This document shows, in pieces, positions 22,638-37,760 of a stretch of DNA of 64,000 nt. A program made the position numbers and the translations under genes. The notes under the pieces are model-generated. The model was given only the letters and a program-made list of their open reading frames with translations. It was not told the origin of the DNA and made no database searches. How positions within the stretch are numbered: position 1 is the stretch's first letter; every line of letters begins with the position of its first letter. The DNA comes from Diorhabda sublineata (Eukaryota > Arthropoda > Insecta > Coleoptera > Chrysomelidae), in the NCBI RefSeq assembly GCF_026230105.1, contig NC_079480.1:21556488-21620487 (forward strand), in the 5' to 3' direction.

Positions 22638-25575
22638 TTGAATGAGTTTGCATCTAACTTTATCAGATATCATCCAATAACATCCAGTGAAGTTCATTGA
22701 GCTCAACTGTCACTTTGTGATAATTGAAAATTTTCAAAGTATCTTCCTAATTTGAAGTCGAATTTCAACATTTCTTATATATTTGAGTGAGTTTGCATCT
22801 AACGTTATCAGATATCATCGAATAACATCCATTGAAGCTCATTGAGGTCAACTGTCACTTTGTGATAATTGAAAATTTTCAAAGTCTATCTTCCTAATTT
22901 GAAGTCGAATTTCAACATTTCTCATTTATTTGAGTGAGTTTGCATCTAACTTTGTCAGATATCATCGAATAACATCCATTGAAGCCCATTTAGGTCAACT
23001 GTCACTTTGTGTTGATTGAAAATTTTCAAAGTATATCTTCCTTATTTGGAGTCGAATTTCAATATTTCTCATATATTTGATTGAGTTTGCATCTAACTTT
23101 GTCACATATCGTCGAATAACATCCATTGAACCCCATTGAGGTTAACTGTCACTTTGTGTTGATTGAAAATTTTCAAAGTCTATGTTCCTAATTTGTAGTC
23201 GAATTTCAACATTTCTTATATATTTGAGTGAGTTTGCATCTAACTTTTTCAGATATCATCGAATTACATCCATTGAAGACCATTGAGGTCAACCGTCACT
23301 TTGTGTTAATTGAAAATTTTCAAAGTCTATCTTCCTTATTTGATGTCGAATTCCAACATTTCTTATTTATTTGAATGAGTTTGCATCTAACTTTATCAGA
23401 TATCATCCAATAACATCCAGTGAAGTTCATTGAGCTCAACTGTCACTTTGTGATAATTGAAAATTTTCAATGTCTATCTTCCTAATTTGAAGTCGAATTT
23501 CAACATTTCTTATATATTTGAGTGAGTTTGCATCTAACGTTATCAGATATCATCGAATAACATCCATTGAAGTTCATTGAGCTCAACTGTCACTTTGTGA
23601 TAATTGAAAATTTTCAAAGTCTATCTTCCTAATTTGAAGTCGAATTTCAACATTTCTCATTTATTTGAGTGAGTTTGCATCTAACTTTGTCAGATATCAT
23701 CGAATAACATCCATTGAAGCCCATTGAGGTCAATTGTCACTTTGTGATAATTGAAAATTTTCAATGTCTATCTTCCTAATTTGAAGTCGAATTTCAACTT
23801 TCCTTATATATTTGAGTGAGTTCGCATCTAACTTTGTCAGATATCATCGGATAACATCCATTAAAGCCCATTGAGGTCAACTGGCACTTTGTGTTGATTG
23901 AAAATTTTCAAAGTCTATCTTCCTAATTTGAAGTCGAATTTCAACATTTCTTATATATTGAGGTCGATTGTCAGTTTGTGTTGATTGAAAATTTTCAAAG
24001 TCTATCTTCCTAATTTGAAGTCGAATTCCAACATTTCTCATATATTTGAGTGAGTTTGCATATAACTTTGTCAGATATCATCGAATAACATCCATTGAAG
24101 CCCATTGAGGTCAACTGTCACTTTGTGTTGATTGAAAATTTTCAAAGTCTATCTTCCTAATTTGAAGTCGAATTTCAACATTTCTTATATATTTGAGTGA
24201 GTTTGCATCTAACTTTGTCAGATATCGTCGATTAACCTCCTTTGAAGCCCATTGAGGTCAACTATCACTTTGTGTTAATTGAAAATTTTCAAAGTCTATC
24301 TTCCTAATTTGAAGTCAAATTTCAACATTTCTTATATATTTGAGTGAGTTTGTATCTAACTTCATCAGATATCATCGAATAACATCCATTGAAGTTCATT
24401 GAGCTCAACTGTCACTTTGTGATAATTGAAAATTTTCAAAGTCTATCTTCCTAATTTGATGTCGAATTCCAACATTTCTTATATATTTGAATGAGTTTGC
24501 ATCTAACTTTATCAGATATCATCCAATAACATCCAGTGAAGTTCATTGAGCTCAACTGTCACTTTGTGATAATTGAAAATTTTCAAAGTATCTTCCTAAT
24601 TTGAAGTCGAATTTCAACATTTCTTATATATTTGAGTGAGTTTGCATCTAACGTTATCAGATATCATCGAATAACATCCATTGAAGCTCATTGAGGTCAA
24701 CTGTCACTTTGTGATAATTGAAAATTTTCAAAGTCTATCTTCCTAATTTGAAGTCGAATTTCAACATTTCTCATTTATTTGAGTGAGTTTGCATCTAACT
24801 TTGTCAGATATCATCGAATAACATCCATTGAAGCCCATTTAGGTCAACTGTCACTTTGTGTTGATTGAAAATTTTCAAAGTATATCTTCCTTATTTGGAG
24901 TCGAATTTCAATATTTCTCATATATTTGATTGAGTTTGCATCTAACTTTGTCACATATCGTCGAATAACATCCATTGAACCCCATTGAGGTTAACTGTCA
25001 CTTTGTGTTGATTGAAAATTTTCAAAGTCTATGTTCCTAATTTGTAGTCGAATTTCAACATTTCTTATATATTTGAGTGAGTTTGCATCTAACTTTTTCA
25101 GATATCATCGAATTACATCCATTGAAGACCATTGAGGTCAACCGTCACTTTGTGTTAATTGAAAATTTTCAAAGTCTATCTTCCTTATTTGATGTCGAAT
25201 TCCAACATTTCTTATTTATTTGAATGAGTTTGCATCTAACTTTATCAGATATCATCCAATAACATCCAGTGAAGTTCATTGAGCTCAACTGTCACTTTGT
25301 GATAATTGAAAATTTTCAATGTCTATCTTCCTAATTTGAAGTCGAATTTCAACATTTCTTATATATTTGAGTGAGTTTGCATCTAACGTTATCAGATATC
25401 ATCGAATAACATCCATTGAAGTTCATTGAGCTCAACTGTCACTTTGTGATAATTGAAAATTTTCAAAGTCTATCTTCCTAATTTGAAGTCGAATTTCAAC
25501 ATTTCTCATTTATTTGAGTGAGTTTGCATCTAACTTTGTCAGATATCATCGAATAACATCCATTGAAGCCCATTT
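21345..25575 (+). repeat. 1,849-bp higher-order repeat (about 2.3 copies)
   Basis: CGAATTACATCC occurs at 21,411, 23,260 and 25,109, each 1,849 bp apart. 1,849 is twelve full monomers plus an 87-bp unit, less two bases for a private deletion (TTTTCAAAGTATCTTCC, near 22,738 and 24,587). Copy 1 runs about 21,345-23,193, copy 2 about 23,194-25,042, and a third breaks off near 25,575. The unit is rich in the TTGAGCTCAA variant and has a diverged monomer (CTTATTTGGAGTCG, AATATTTCTC, TTGATTGAG, GTCACATATCG). Confidence 0.87.
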
Positions 25576-26115
25576 AGGTCAACTGTCACTTTGTGTTGAT
25601 TGAAAATTTTCAAAGTATATCTTCCTAATTTGAAGTCGAATTTCAACATTTCTCATATATTTGATTGAGTTTGCATCCAACTTTGTCAGATATCATCCAA
25701 TAACATCCAGTGAAGTTCATTGAGCTCAACTGTCACTTTGTGATAATTGAAAATTTTCAAAGTCTATCTTCCTAATTTAAAGTCGAATTTCAACATTTCT
25801 CATATATTTGAGTGAGTTTGCATCTAACGTTATCAGATATCATCGAATAACATCCATTGAAGCTCATTGAGGTCAACTGTCACTTTGTGTTAATTGAAAA
25901 TTTTCAAAGTCTATCTTCCTTATTTGATGTCGAATTCCAACATTTCTTATTTATTTGAATGAGTTTGCATCTAACTTTATCAGATATCATCCAATAACAT
26001 CCAGTGAAGTTCATTGAGCTCAACTGTCACTTTGTGATAATTGAAAATTTTCAATGTCTATCTTCCTAATTTGAAGTCGAATTTCAACATTTTTTATATA
26101 TTTGAGTGAGTTTGC
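24712..26115 (+). repeat. 1.4-kb duplication, left copy (partner at +2,584)
   Basis: This block matches about 27,296-28,699 at an offset of 2,584 bp (seventeen monomers plus one 87-bp unit less two bases). Shared markers include AATATTTCTC (24,910 and 27,494) and CGAATTACATCC (25,109 and 27,693). The copies end where the left one reads CATTTTTTATATATTTG with CATTGTCAG and the right one reads TTTCTTATATATT with ACGTTATCAG. Confidence 0.8.
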
Positions 26116-27295
26116 ATCTAACATTGTCAGATATCGTCGATTAACATCCTTTGAAGCCCATTGAGGTCAACGGTCACTTTGTGATAATTGAAAATTTTCA
26201 AAGACTATCTTCCTAATTTGAAGTCGAATTTCAACATTTCTTATATATTTGAGTGAGTTTGCCTCTAACTTTGTCAGATATCGTCGATTAACATCCTTTG
26301 AAGCCCATTGAGGTCAACAGTCACTTTGTGTTAATTGAAAATTTTCAAAGTCTATCTTCCTAATTTGAAGTCGAATTCCAACATTCCTTATATATTTGAG
26401 TGAGTTTCCATCTAACTTTGTCAGATATCATCGAATAACATCCATTGAAGCCCATTGAGGTCAACTGGCACTTTGTGTTGATTGAAAATTTTCAAAGTCT
26501 ATCTTCCTAATTTGAAGTCGAATTTCAACATTTCTTATATATTGAGGTCGATTGTCAGTTTGTGTTGATTGAAAATTTTCAAAGTCTATCTTCCTAATTT
26601 GAAGTCGAATTCCAACATTTCTCATATATTTGAGTGAGTTTGCATATAACTTTGTCAGATATCATCGAATAACATCCATTGAAGCCCATTGAGGTCAACT
26701 GTCACTTTGTGTTGATTGAAAATTTTCAAAGTCTATCTTCCTAATTTGAAGTCGAATTTCAACATTTCTTATATATTTGAGTGAGTTTGCATCTAACTTT
26801 GTCAGATATCGTCGATTAACCTCCTTTGAAGCCCATTGAGGTCAACAATCACTTTGTGATAATTAAAAATTTTCAAAGTCTATCTTCCTAATTTGATGTC
26901 GAATTCCAACATTTCTTATATATTTGAATGAGTTTGCATCTAACTTTATCAGATATCATCCAATAACATCCAGTGAAGTTCATTGAGCTCAACTGTCACT
27001 TTGTGATAATTGAAAATTTTCAAAGTATCTTCCTAATTTGAAGTCTTATTTCAACATTTCTTATATATTTGAGTGAGTTTGCATCTAACGTTATCAGATA
27101 TCATCGAATAACATCCATTGAAGCTCATTGAGGTCAACTGTCACTTTGTGTTAATTGAAAATTTTTAAAGTCTATCTTCCTAATTTGAAATCAAATTTCA
27201 ACATTTCTCATATATTTGAGTGAGTTTGCATTTATCTTCATCAGATATCATCGAATAACATCCATTGAAGTTCATTGAGCTCAACTGTCACTTTG

Positions 27296-28699
27296 TGATA
27301 ATTGAAAATTTTCAAAGTCTATCTTCCTAATTTGAAGTCGAATTTCAACATTTCTCATTTATTTGAGTGAGTTTGCATCTAACTTTGTCAGATATCATCG
27401 AATAACATCCATTGAAGCCCATTTAGGTCAACTGTCACTTTGTGTTGATTGAAAATTTTCAAAGTATATCTTCCTTATTTGGAGTCGAATTTCAATATTT
27501 CTCATATATTTGATTGAGTTTGCATCTAACTTTGTCACATATCGTCGAATAACATCCATTGAACCCCATTGAGGTTAACTGTCACTTTGTGTTGATTGAA
27601 AATTTTCAAAGTCTATGTTCCTAATTTGTAGTCGAATTTCAACATTTCTTATATATTTGAGTGAGTTTGCATCTAACTTTTTCAGATATCATCGAATTAC
27701 ATCCATTGAAGACCATTGAGGTCAACCGTCACTTTGTGTTAATTGAAAATTTTCAAAGTCTATCTTCCTTATTTGATGTCGAATTCCAACATTTCTTATT
27801 TATTTGAATGAGTTTGCATCTAACTTTATCAGATATCATCCAATAACATCCAGTGAAGTTCATTGAGCTCAACTGTCACTTTGTGATAATTGAAAATTTT
27901 CAATGTCTATCTTCCTAATTTGAAGCCGAATTTCAACATTTCTTATATATTTGAGTGAGTTTGCATCTAACGTTATCAGATATCATCGAATAACATCCAT
28001 TGAAGTTCATTGAGCTCAACTGTCACTTTGTGATAATTGAAAATTTTCAAAGTCTATCTTCCTAATTTGAAGTCGAATTTCAACATTTCTCATTTATTTG
28101 AGTGAGTTTGCATCTAACTTTGTCAGATATCATCGAATAACATCCATTGAAGCCCATTTAGGTCAACTGTCACTTTGTGTTGATTGAAAATTTTCAAAGT
28201 ATATCTTCCTAATTTGAAGTCGAATTTCAACATTTCTCATATATTTGATTGAGTTTGCATCCAACTTTGTCAGATATCATCCAATAACATCCAGTGAAGT
28301 TCATTGAGCTCAACTGTCACTTTGTGATAATTGAAAATTTTCAAAGTCTATCTTCCTAATTTGAAGTCGAATTTCAACATTTCTCATATATTTGAGTGAG
28401 TTTGCATCTAACGTTATCAGATATCATCGAATAACATCCATTGAAGCTCATTGAGGTCAACTGTCACTTTGTGTTAATTGAAAATTTTCAAAGTCTATCT
28501 TCCTTATTTGATGTCGAATTCCAACATTTCTTATTTATTTGAATGAGTTTGCATCTAACTTTATCAGATATCATCCAATAACATCCAGTGAAGTTCATTG
28601 AGCTCAACTGTCACTTTGTGATAATTGAAAATTTTCAATGTCTATCTTCCTAATTTGAAGTCGAATTTCAACATTTCTTATATATTTGAGTGAGTTTGC
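27296..28699 (+). repeat. 1.4-kb duplication, right copy
   Basis: This is the partner of 24,712-26,115. It keeps the TTCCTTATTTGATG, TTATTTATTTGAATGAG and CATCCAGTGAAGTTC monomer types in the same order. Small differences include AAGCCGAATTTC near 27,925 where the other copy has AAGTCGAATTTC. Confidence 0.8.
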
Positions 28700-30660
28700 A
28701 TCTAACGTTATCAGATATCATCGAATAACATCCATTGAAGTTCATTGAGCTCAACTGTCACTTTGTGTTAATTGAAAATTTTCAAAGTCTATCTTCCTAA
28801 TTTGAAGTTGAATTTCAACATTTCTCATATATTTGAGTGAGATTGCATCTAACTTTGTCAGATATCATCGAATAACATCCATTGAAGCCCATTGAGGTCA
28901 ACTGTCACTTTGTGTTGATTGAAAATTTTCAAAGTATATCTTCCTAATTTGAAGTCGAATTTCAACATTTCTCATATATTTGATTGAGTTTGCATCCAAC
29001 TTTGTCACATATCGTCGAATAACATCCATTGAAGCCCATTGAGGTCAACTGTCACTTTGTGTTGATTGAAAATTTTCAAAGTCTATGTTCCTAATTTGAA
29101 GTCGAATTTCAACATTCCTTATATATTTGAGTGAGTTTGCATCTAACTTTGTCAGATATCATCGAATAACATCCATTGAAGCCCATTGAGGTCAACTGTC
29201 ACTTTGTGTTGATTGAAAATTTTCAAAGTATATCTTCCTAATTTGAAGTCGAATTTAAACATTTCTCATATATTTGAGTGGGTTTGCATCTATCTTTGTC
29301 AGATATCGTCGATTAACATCCTTTGAAGCCCATTGAGGTCAACTGTCACTTTGTGTTGATTGAAAATTTTCAAAGTCTATCTTCCTAATTTGAAGTCGAA
29401 TTTAAACATTCCTCATATATTTGAGTGGGTTTGCATCTATCTTTGTCAGATATCGTCGATTAACATCCTTTGAAGCCCATTGAGGTCAACTGTCACTTTG
29501 TGTTAATTGAAAATTTTTAAAGTCTATCTTCCTAATTTGAAATCAAATTCCAACATTTCTCATATATTTGAGTGAGTTTGCATTTATCTTCATCAGATAT
29601 CATCGAATAACATCCATTGAAGTTCATTGAGCTCAACTGTCACTTTGTGATAATTGAAAATTTTCAAAGTCTATCTTCCTAATTTGAAGTCGAATTTCAA
29701 CATCTCTCATATATTTGAGTGAGTTTGCATCTAACTTTGTCAGATATCATCGAATAACATCCATTGAAGCCCATTGAGGTCAACTGTCACTTTGTGTTGA
29801 TTGAAAATTTTCAAAGTCTATCTTCCTAATTTGAAGTCGAATTTAAACATTTCTCATATATTTGAGTGGGTTTGCATCTATCTTTGTCAGATATCGTCGA
29901 TTAACATCCTTTGAAGCCCATTGAGGTCAACTGTCACTTTGTGTTAATTGAAAATTTTCAAAGTCTATCTTCCTAATTTGAAGTCGAATTTAAACATTTC
30001 TCATATATTTGAGTGGGTTTGCATCTATCTTTGTCAGATATCGTCGATTAACATCCTTTGAAGCCCATTGAGGTCAACTGTCACTTTGTGTTAATTGAAA
30101 ATTTTCAAAGTCTATCTTCCTAATTTGATGTCGAATTCCAAACTTTCTTATATATTTGAATGAGTTTGCATCTAACTTTATCAGATATCATCCAATAACA
30201 TCCAGTGAAGTTCATTGAGCTCAACTGTCACTTTGTGATAATTGAAAATTTTCAAAGTCTATCTTCCTAATTTGAAGTCGAATTTCAACATTTCTTATAT
30301 ATTTGAGTGAGTTTGCATCTAACGTTATCAGATATCATCGAATAACATCCATTGAAGCTCATTGATGTCAACTGTCACTTTGTGTTAATTGAAGATTTTT
30401 AAAGTCTATCTTCCTAATTTGAAGTCAAATTTCAACATTTCTCATATATTTGAGTGAGTTTGCATCTATCTTCATCTGATATCATCGAATAACATCCATT
30501 GAAGTTCATTGAGCTCAACTGTCACTTTGTGATAATTGAAAATTTTCAAAGTCTATCTTCCTAATTTGGAGTCGAATTTCAACATTTCTCATATATTTGA
30601 GTGAGTTTGCATCTAATTTTGTCAGATATCATCGAATAACATCCATTGAAGCCCATTTAG
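28700..30660 (+). repeat. Transitional satellite stretch without a clear long period
   Basis: Full-length monomers only; I find no shortened unit between about 26,560 and 31,020. A short series of GTGGGTTTGCATCTATC monomers recurs near 29,279, 29,427, 29,867 and 30,014, spaced by one and three monomers. This looks like small-scale local amplification rather than a fixed higher-order repeat. Confidence 0.7.
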
Positions 30661-30664
30661 GTCA

Positions 30665-33600
30665 AATGTCACTTTGTGTTGATTGAAAATTTTCAAAGTC
30701 TATGTTCCTAATTTGTAGTCGAATTTCAACATTTCTTATATATTTGAGTGAGTTTGCATCTAACTTTTTCAGATATCATCGAATTACATCCATTGAAGCC
30801 CATTGAGGTCAACCGTCACTTTGTGTTGATTGAAAATTTTCAAAGTCTATCTTCCTAATTTGAAGTCGAATTTAAACATTTCTTATATATTTGAGTGAGT
30901 TTGCATCTAACTTTGTCAGATATCATCGAATAACATCCATTGAAGCCCATTGAGGTCAACTGGCACTTTGTGTTGATCAAAAATTTTCAAAGTCTATCAT
31001 CCTAATTTGAAGTCGAATTTCAACATTTCTTATATATTGAGGTCGATTGTCAGTTTGTGTTGATTGAAAATTTTCAAAGTCTATCTTCCTAATTTGAAGT
31101 CGAATTTAAACATTTCTCATATATTTGAGTGAGTTTGCATCTATCTTTGTCAGGTATCGTCGATTAACATCCTTTGAAGCCCATTGAGGTCAACTGTCAC
31201 TTTGTGTTAATTGAAAATTTTCAAAGTCTATCTTCCTAATTTGAAGTCGAATTTCAACATTTCTCATATATTTGAGTGAGTTTGCATCTAACTTTGTCAG
31301 ATATCATCGAATAACATCCATTGAAGCCCATTGAGGTCAACTGTCACTTTGTGTTGATTGAAAATTTTCAAAGTATATCTTCCTAATTTGAAGTCGAATT
31401 TCAACATTTCTCATATATTTGATTGAGTTTGCATATAACTTTGTCACATATCGTCGAATAACATCCATTGAAGCCCATTGAGGTCAACTGTCACTTTGTG
31501 TTGATTGAAAATTTTCAAAGTCTATGTTCCTAATTTGAAGTCGAATTTCAACATTTCTTATATATTTGAGTGAGTTTGCATCTAACTTTTTCAGATATCA
31601 TCGAATTACATCCATTGAAGCCCATTGAGGTCAACCGTCACTTTGTGTTAATTGAAAATTTTCAAAGTGTATCTTCCTAATTTGAAGTCGAATTTAAACA
31701 TTTCTTATATATTTGAGTGAGTTTGCATCTAACTTTGTCAGATATCGAATAACATCCATTGAAGCCCATTGAGGTCAACTGTCACTTTGTGTTGATTGAA
31801 AATTTTCAAAGTATATCTTCCTAATTTGAAGTCGAATTTCAACATTTCTCATATATTTGATTGAGTTTGCATATAACTTTGTCACATATCGTCGAATAAC
31901 ATCCATTGGAGCCCATTGAGGTCAACTGTCACTTTGTGTTGATTAAAAATTTTCAAAGTCTATGTTCCTAATTTGAAGTCAAATTTCAACATTTCTCATA
32001 TATTTGAGTGAGTTTTCATCTAACTTTTTCAGGTATCATCGAATAACATCCAGTGAAGTTCATTGAGCTCAACTGTCACTTTGTGATAATTGAAAATTTT
32101 CAAAGTCTATCTTCCTAATTTGAAGTCGAATTTCAACATTTCTTATATATTTGAGTGAGTTTGCATCTAACGTTATCAGATATCATCGAATAACATCCAT
32201 TGAAGCTCATTGAGGTCAACTGTCACTTTGTGTTAATTGAAAATTTTTAAAGTCTATCTTCCTAATTTGAAGTCAAATTTCAACATTTCTCATATATTTG
32301 AGTGAGTTTGCATCTATCTTCATCTGATATCATCGAATAACATCCATTGAAGTTCATTGAGCTCAACTGTCACTTTGTGATAATTGAAAATTTTCAAAGT
32401 CTATCTTCCTAATTTGGAGTCGAATTTCAACATTTCTCATATATTTGAGTGAGTTTGCATCTAATTTTGTCAGATATCATCGAATAACATCCATTGAAGC
32501 CCATTTAGGTCAACTGTCACTTTGTGTTGATTGAAAATTTTCAAAGTATATCTTCCTTATTTGGAGTCGAATTTCAATATTTCTCATATATTTGATTGAG
32601 TTTGCATCTAACTTTGTCACATATCGTCGAATAACATCCATTGGAGCCCATTGAGGTTAACTGTCACTTTGTGTTGATTGAAAATTTTCAAAGTCTATGT
32701 TCCTAATTTGTAGTCGAATTTCAACATTTCTTATATATTTGAGTGAGTTTGCATCTAACTTTTTCAGATATCATCGAATTACATCCATTGAAGCCCATTG
32801 AGGTCAACCGTCACTTTGTGTTGATTGAAAATTTTCAAAGTCTATCTTCCTAATTTGAAGTCGAATTTAAACATTTCTTATATATTTGAGTGAGTTTGCA
32901 TCTAACTTTGTCAGATATCATCGAATAACATCCATTGAAGCCCATTGAGGTCAACTGGCACTTTGTGTTGATCAAAAATTTTCAAAGTCTATCATCCTAA
33001 TTTGAAGTCGAATTTCAACATTTCTTATATATTGAGGTCGATTGTCAGTTTGTGTTGATTGAAAATTTTCAAAGTCTATCTTCCTAATTTGAAGTCGAAT
33101 TTAAACATTTCTCATATATTTGAGTGAGTTTGCATCTATCTTTGTCAGGTATCGTCGATTAACATCCTTTGAAGCCCATTGAGGTCAACTGTCACTTTGT
33201 GTTAATTGAAAATTTTCAAAGTCTATCTTCCTAATTTGAAGTCGAATTTCAACATTTCTCATATATTTGAGTGAGTTTGCATCTAACTTTGTCAGATATC
33301 ATCGAATAACATCCATTGAAGCCCATTGAGGTCAACTGTCACTTTGTGTTGATTGAAAATTTTCAAAGTATATCTTCCTAATTTGAAGTCGAATTTCAAC
33401 ATTTCTCATATATTTGATTGAGTTTGCATATAACTTTGTCACATATCGTCGAATAACATCCATTGAAGCCCATTGAGGTCAACTGTCACTTTGTGTTGAT
33501 TGAAAATTTTCAAAGTCTATGTTCCTAATTTGAAGTCGAATTTCAACATTTCTTATATATTTGAGTGAGTTTGCATCTAACTTTTTCAGATATCATCGAA

Positions 33601-36600
33601 TTACATCCATTGAAGCCCATTGAGGTCAACCGTCACTTTGTGTTAATTGAAAATTTTCAAAGTGTATCTTCCTAATTTGAAGTCGAATTTAAACATTTCT
33701 TATATATTTGAGTGAGTTTGCATCTAACTTTGTCAGATATCGAATAACATCCATTGAAGCCCATTGAGGTCAACTGTCACTTTGTGTTGATTGAAAATTT
33801 TCAAAGTATATCTTCCTAATTTGAAGTCGAATTTCAACATTTCTCATATATTTGATTGAGTTTGCATATAACTTTGTCACATATCGTCGAATAACATCCA
33901 TTGGAGCCCATTGAGGTCAACTGTCACTTTGTGTTGATTGAAAATTTTCAAAGTCTATGTTCCTAATTTGAAGTCAAATTTCAACATTTCTCATATATTT
34001 GAGTGAGTTTTCATCTAACTTTTTCAGGTATCATCGAATAACATCCAGTGAAGTTCATTGAGCTCAACTGTCACTTTGTGATAATTGAAAATTTTCAAAG
34101 TCTATCTTCCTAATTTGAAGTCGAATTTCAACATTTCTTATATATTTGAGTGAGTTTGCATCTAACGTTATCAGATATCATCGAATAACATCCATTGAAG
34201 CTCATTGAGGTCAACTGTCACTTTGTGTTAATTGAAAATTTTTAAAGTCTATCTTCCTAATTTGAAGTCAAATTTCAACATTTCTCATATATTTGAGTGA
34301 GTTTGCATCTATCTTCATCTGATATCATCGAATAACATCCATTGAAGTTCATTGAGCTCAACTGTCACTTTGTGATAATTGAAAATTTTCAAAGTCTATC
34401 TTCCTAATTTGGAGTCGAATTTCAACATTTCTCATATATTTGAGTGAGTTTGCATCTAATTTTGTCAGATATCATCGAATAACATCCATTGAAGCCCATT
34501 TAGGTCAACTGTCACTTTGTGTTGATTGAAAATTTTCAAAGTATATCTTCCTTATTTGGAGTCGAATTTCAATATTTCTCATATATTTGATTGAGTTTGC
34601 ATCTAACTTTGTCACATATCGTCGAACAACATCCATTGGAGCCCATTGAGGTTAACTGTCACTTTGTGTTGATTGAAAATTTTCAAAGTCTATGTTCCTA
34701 ATTTGTAGTCGAATTTCAACATTTCTTATATATTTGAGTGAGTTTGCATCTAACTTTTTCAGATATCATCGAATTACATCCATTGAAGCCCATTGAGGTC
34801 AACCGTCACTTTGTGTTGATTGAAAATTTTCAAAGTCTATCTTCCTAATTTGAAGTCGAATTTAAACATTTCTTATATATTTGAGTGAGTTTGCATCTAA
34901 CTTTGTCAGATATCATCGAATAACATCCATTGAAGCCCATTGAGGTCAACTGGCACTTTGTGTTGATCAAAAATTTTCAAAGTCTATCATCCTAATTTGA
35001 AGTCGAATTTCAACATTTCTTATATATTGAGGTCGATTGTCAGTTTGTGTTGATTGAAAATTTTCAAAGTCTATCTTCCTAATTTGAAGTCGAATTTAAA
35101 CATTTCTCATATATTTGAGTGAGTTTGCATCTATCTTTGTCAGGTATCGTCGATTAACATCCTTTGAAGCCCATTGAGGTCAACTGTCACTTTGTGTTAA
35201 TTGAAAATTTTCAAAGTCTATCTTCCTAATTTGAAGTCGAATTTCAACATTTCTCATATATTTGAGTGAGTTTGCATCTAACTTTGTCAGATATCATCGA
35301 ATAACATCCATTGAAGCCCATTGAGGTCAACTGTCACTTTGTGTTAATTGAAAATTTTTAAAGTCTATCTTCCTAATTTGAAGTCAAATTTCAACATTTC
35401 TCATATATTTGAGTGAGTTTTCATCTAACTTTTTCAGGTATCATCGAATAACATCCAGTGAAGTTCATTGAGCTCAACTGTCACTTTGTGATAATTGAAA
35501 ATTTTCAAAGTCTATCTTCCTAATTTGAAGTCGAATTTCAACATTTCTCATATATTTGAGTGAGTTTGCATCTAACGTTATCAGATATCATCGAATAACA
35601 TCCATTGAAGCTCATTGAGGTCAACTGTCACTTTGTGTTAATTGAAAATTTTTAAAGTCTATCTTCCTAATTTGAAGTCAAATTTCAACATTTCTCATAT
35701 ATTTGAGTGAGTTTGCATCTATCTTCATCTGATATCATCGAATAACATCCATTGAAGTTCATTGAGCTCAACTGTCACTTTGTGATAATTGAAAATTTTC
35801 AAAGTCTATCTTCCTAATTTGGAGTCGAATTTCAACATTTCTCATATATTTGAGTGAGTTTGCATCTAATTTTGTCAGATATCATCGAATAACATCCATT
35901 GAAGCCCATTTAGGTCAACTGTCACTTTGTGTTGATTGAAAATTTTCAAAGTATATCTTCCTTATTTGGAGTCGAATTTCAATATTTCTCATATATTTGA
36001 TTGAGTTTGCATCTAACTTTGTCACATATCGTCGAACAACATCCATTGGAGCCCATTGAGGTTAACTGTCACTTTGTGTTGATTGAAAATTTTCAAAGTC
36101 TATGTTCCTAATTTGTAGTCGAATTTCAACATTTCTTATATATTTGAGTGAGTTTGCATCTAACTTTTTCAGATATCATCGAATTACATCCATTGAAGCC
36201 CATTGAGGTCAACCGTCACTTTGTGTTGATTGAAAATTTTCAAAGTCTATCTTCCTAATTTGAAGTCGAATTTAAACATTTCTTATATATTTGAGTGAGT
36301 TTGCATCTAACTTTGTCAGATATCATCGAATAACATCCATTGAAGCCCATTGAGGTCAACTGGCACTTTGTGTTGATCAAAAATTTTCAAAGTCTATCAT
36401 CCTAATTTGAAGTCGAATTTCAACATTTCTTATATATTGAGGTCGATTGTCAGTTTGTGTTGATTGAAAATTTTCAAAGTCTATCTTCCTAATTTGAAGT
36501 CGAATTTAAACATTTCTCATATATTTGAGTGAGTTTGCATCTATCTTTGTCAGGTATCGTCGATTAACATCCTTTGAAGCCCATTGAGGTCAACTGTCAC

Positions 36601-37760
36601 TTTGTGTTAATTGAAAATTTTCAAAGTCTATCTTCCTAATTTGAAGTCGAATTTCAACATTTCTCATATATTTGAGTGAGTTTGCATCTAACTTTGTCAG
36701 ATATCATCGAATAACATCCATTGAAGCCCATTGAGGTCAACTGTCACTTTGTGTTAATTGAAAATTTTTAAAGTCTATCTTCCTAATTTGAAGTCAAATT
36801 TCAATATTTCTCATATATTTGAGTGAGTTTGCATCTATCTTCATCTGATATCATCGAATAACATCCATTGAAGTTCATTGAGCTCAACTGTCACTTTGTG
36901 ATAATTGAAAATTTTCAAAGTCTATCTTCCTAATTTGGAGTCGAATTTCAACATTTCTCATATATTTGAGTGAGTTTGCATCTAATTTTGTCAGATATCA
37001 TCGAATAACATCCATTGAAGCCCATTTAGGTCAACTGTCACTTTGTGTTGATTGAAAATTTTCAAAGTATATCTTCCTTATTTGGAGTCGAATTTCAATA
37101 TTTCTCATATATTTGATTGAGTTTGCATCTAACTTTGTCACATATCGTCGAATAACATCCATTGGAGCCCATTGAGGTTAACTGTCACTTTGTGTTGATT
37201 GAAAATTTTCAAAGTCTATGTTCCTAATTTGTAGTCGAATTTCAACATTTCTTATATATTTGAGTGAGTTTGCATCTAACTTTTTCAGATATCATCGAAT
37301 TACATCCATTGAAGCCCATTGAGGTCAACCGTCACTTTGTGTTGATTGAAAATTTTCAAAGTCTATCTTCCTAATTTGAAGTCGAATTTAAACATTTCTT
37401 ATATATTTGAGTGAGTTTGCATCTAACTTTGTCAGATATCATCGAATAACATCCATTGAAGCCCATTGAGGTCAACTGGCACTTTGTGTTGATCAAAAAT
37501 TTTCAAAGTCTATCATCCTAATTTGAAGTCGAATTTCAACATTTCTTATATATTGAGGTCGATTGTCAGTTTGTGTTGATTGAAAATTTTCAAAGTCTAT
37601 CTTCCTAATTTGAAGTCGAATTTAAACATTTCTCATATATTTGAGTGAGTTTGCATCTATCTTTGTCAGGTATCGTCGATTAACATCCTTTGAAGCCCAT
37701 TGAGGTCAACTGTCACTTTGTGTTAATTGAAAATGTTCAAAGTCTATCTTCCTAATTTGA
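30665..37760 (+). repeat. Nested higher-order repeat series with 1,995-, 1,410- and 1,116-bp steps
   Basis: The diverged marker AATATTTCTC lies at 32,576, 34,571, 35,981 and 37,097 (steps of 1,995, 1,410 and 1,116 bp). A second marker, TTCATCTGATATC, lies at 32,319, 34,314, 35,724 and 36,840 with the same three steps. The lengths equal 12x147+144+87, 9x147+87 and 7x147+87. The series is therefore one unit shortened twice, by 585 bp (three full monomers and one 144-bp monomer) and then by 294 bp (two monomers). Copies share GTTGATCAAAAATTTTC with CTATCATCCTAATT just before a shortened unit. Confidence 0.9.
31645..31788 (+). repeat. 144-bp monomer, first occurrence
   Basis: The unit reads CAGATATCGAATAAC where the full monomer reads CAGATATCATCGAATAAC, a loss of one ATC from an ATCATC pair, consistent with slippage. 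GTGTT starts at 31,645 and 31,789 confirm 144 bp. I saw none to the left. To the right I located it near 33,739, 38,785, 41,428, 41,868, 43,188, 44,302, 44,886, 45,550, 46,436, 47,108, 48,136, 48,658, 49,183, 51,144, 53,434, 54,103, 56,599, 57,271, 57,796, 58,321, 59,754, 61,014, 61,684, 62,270 and 62,795. Confidence 0.9.
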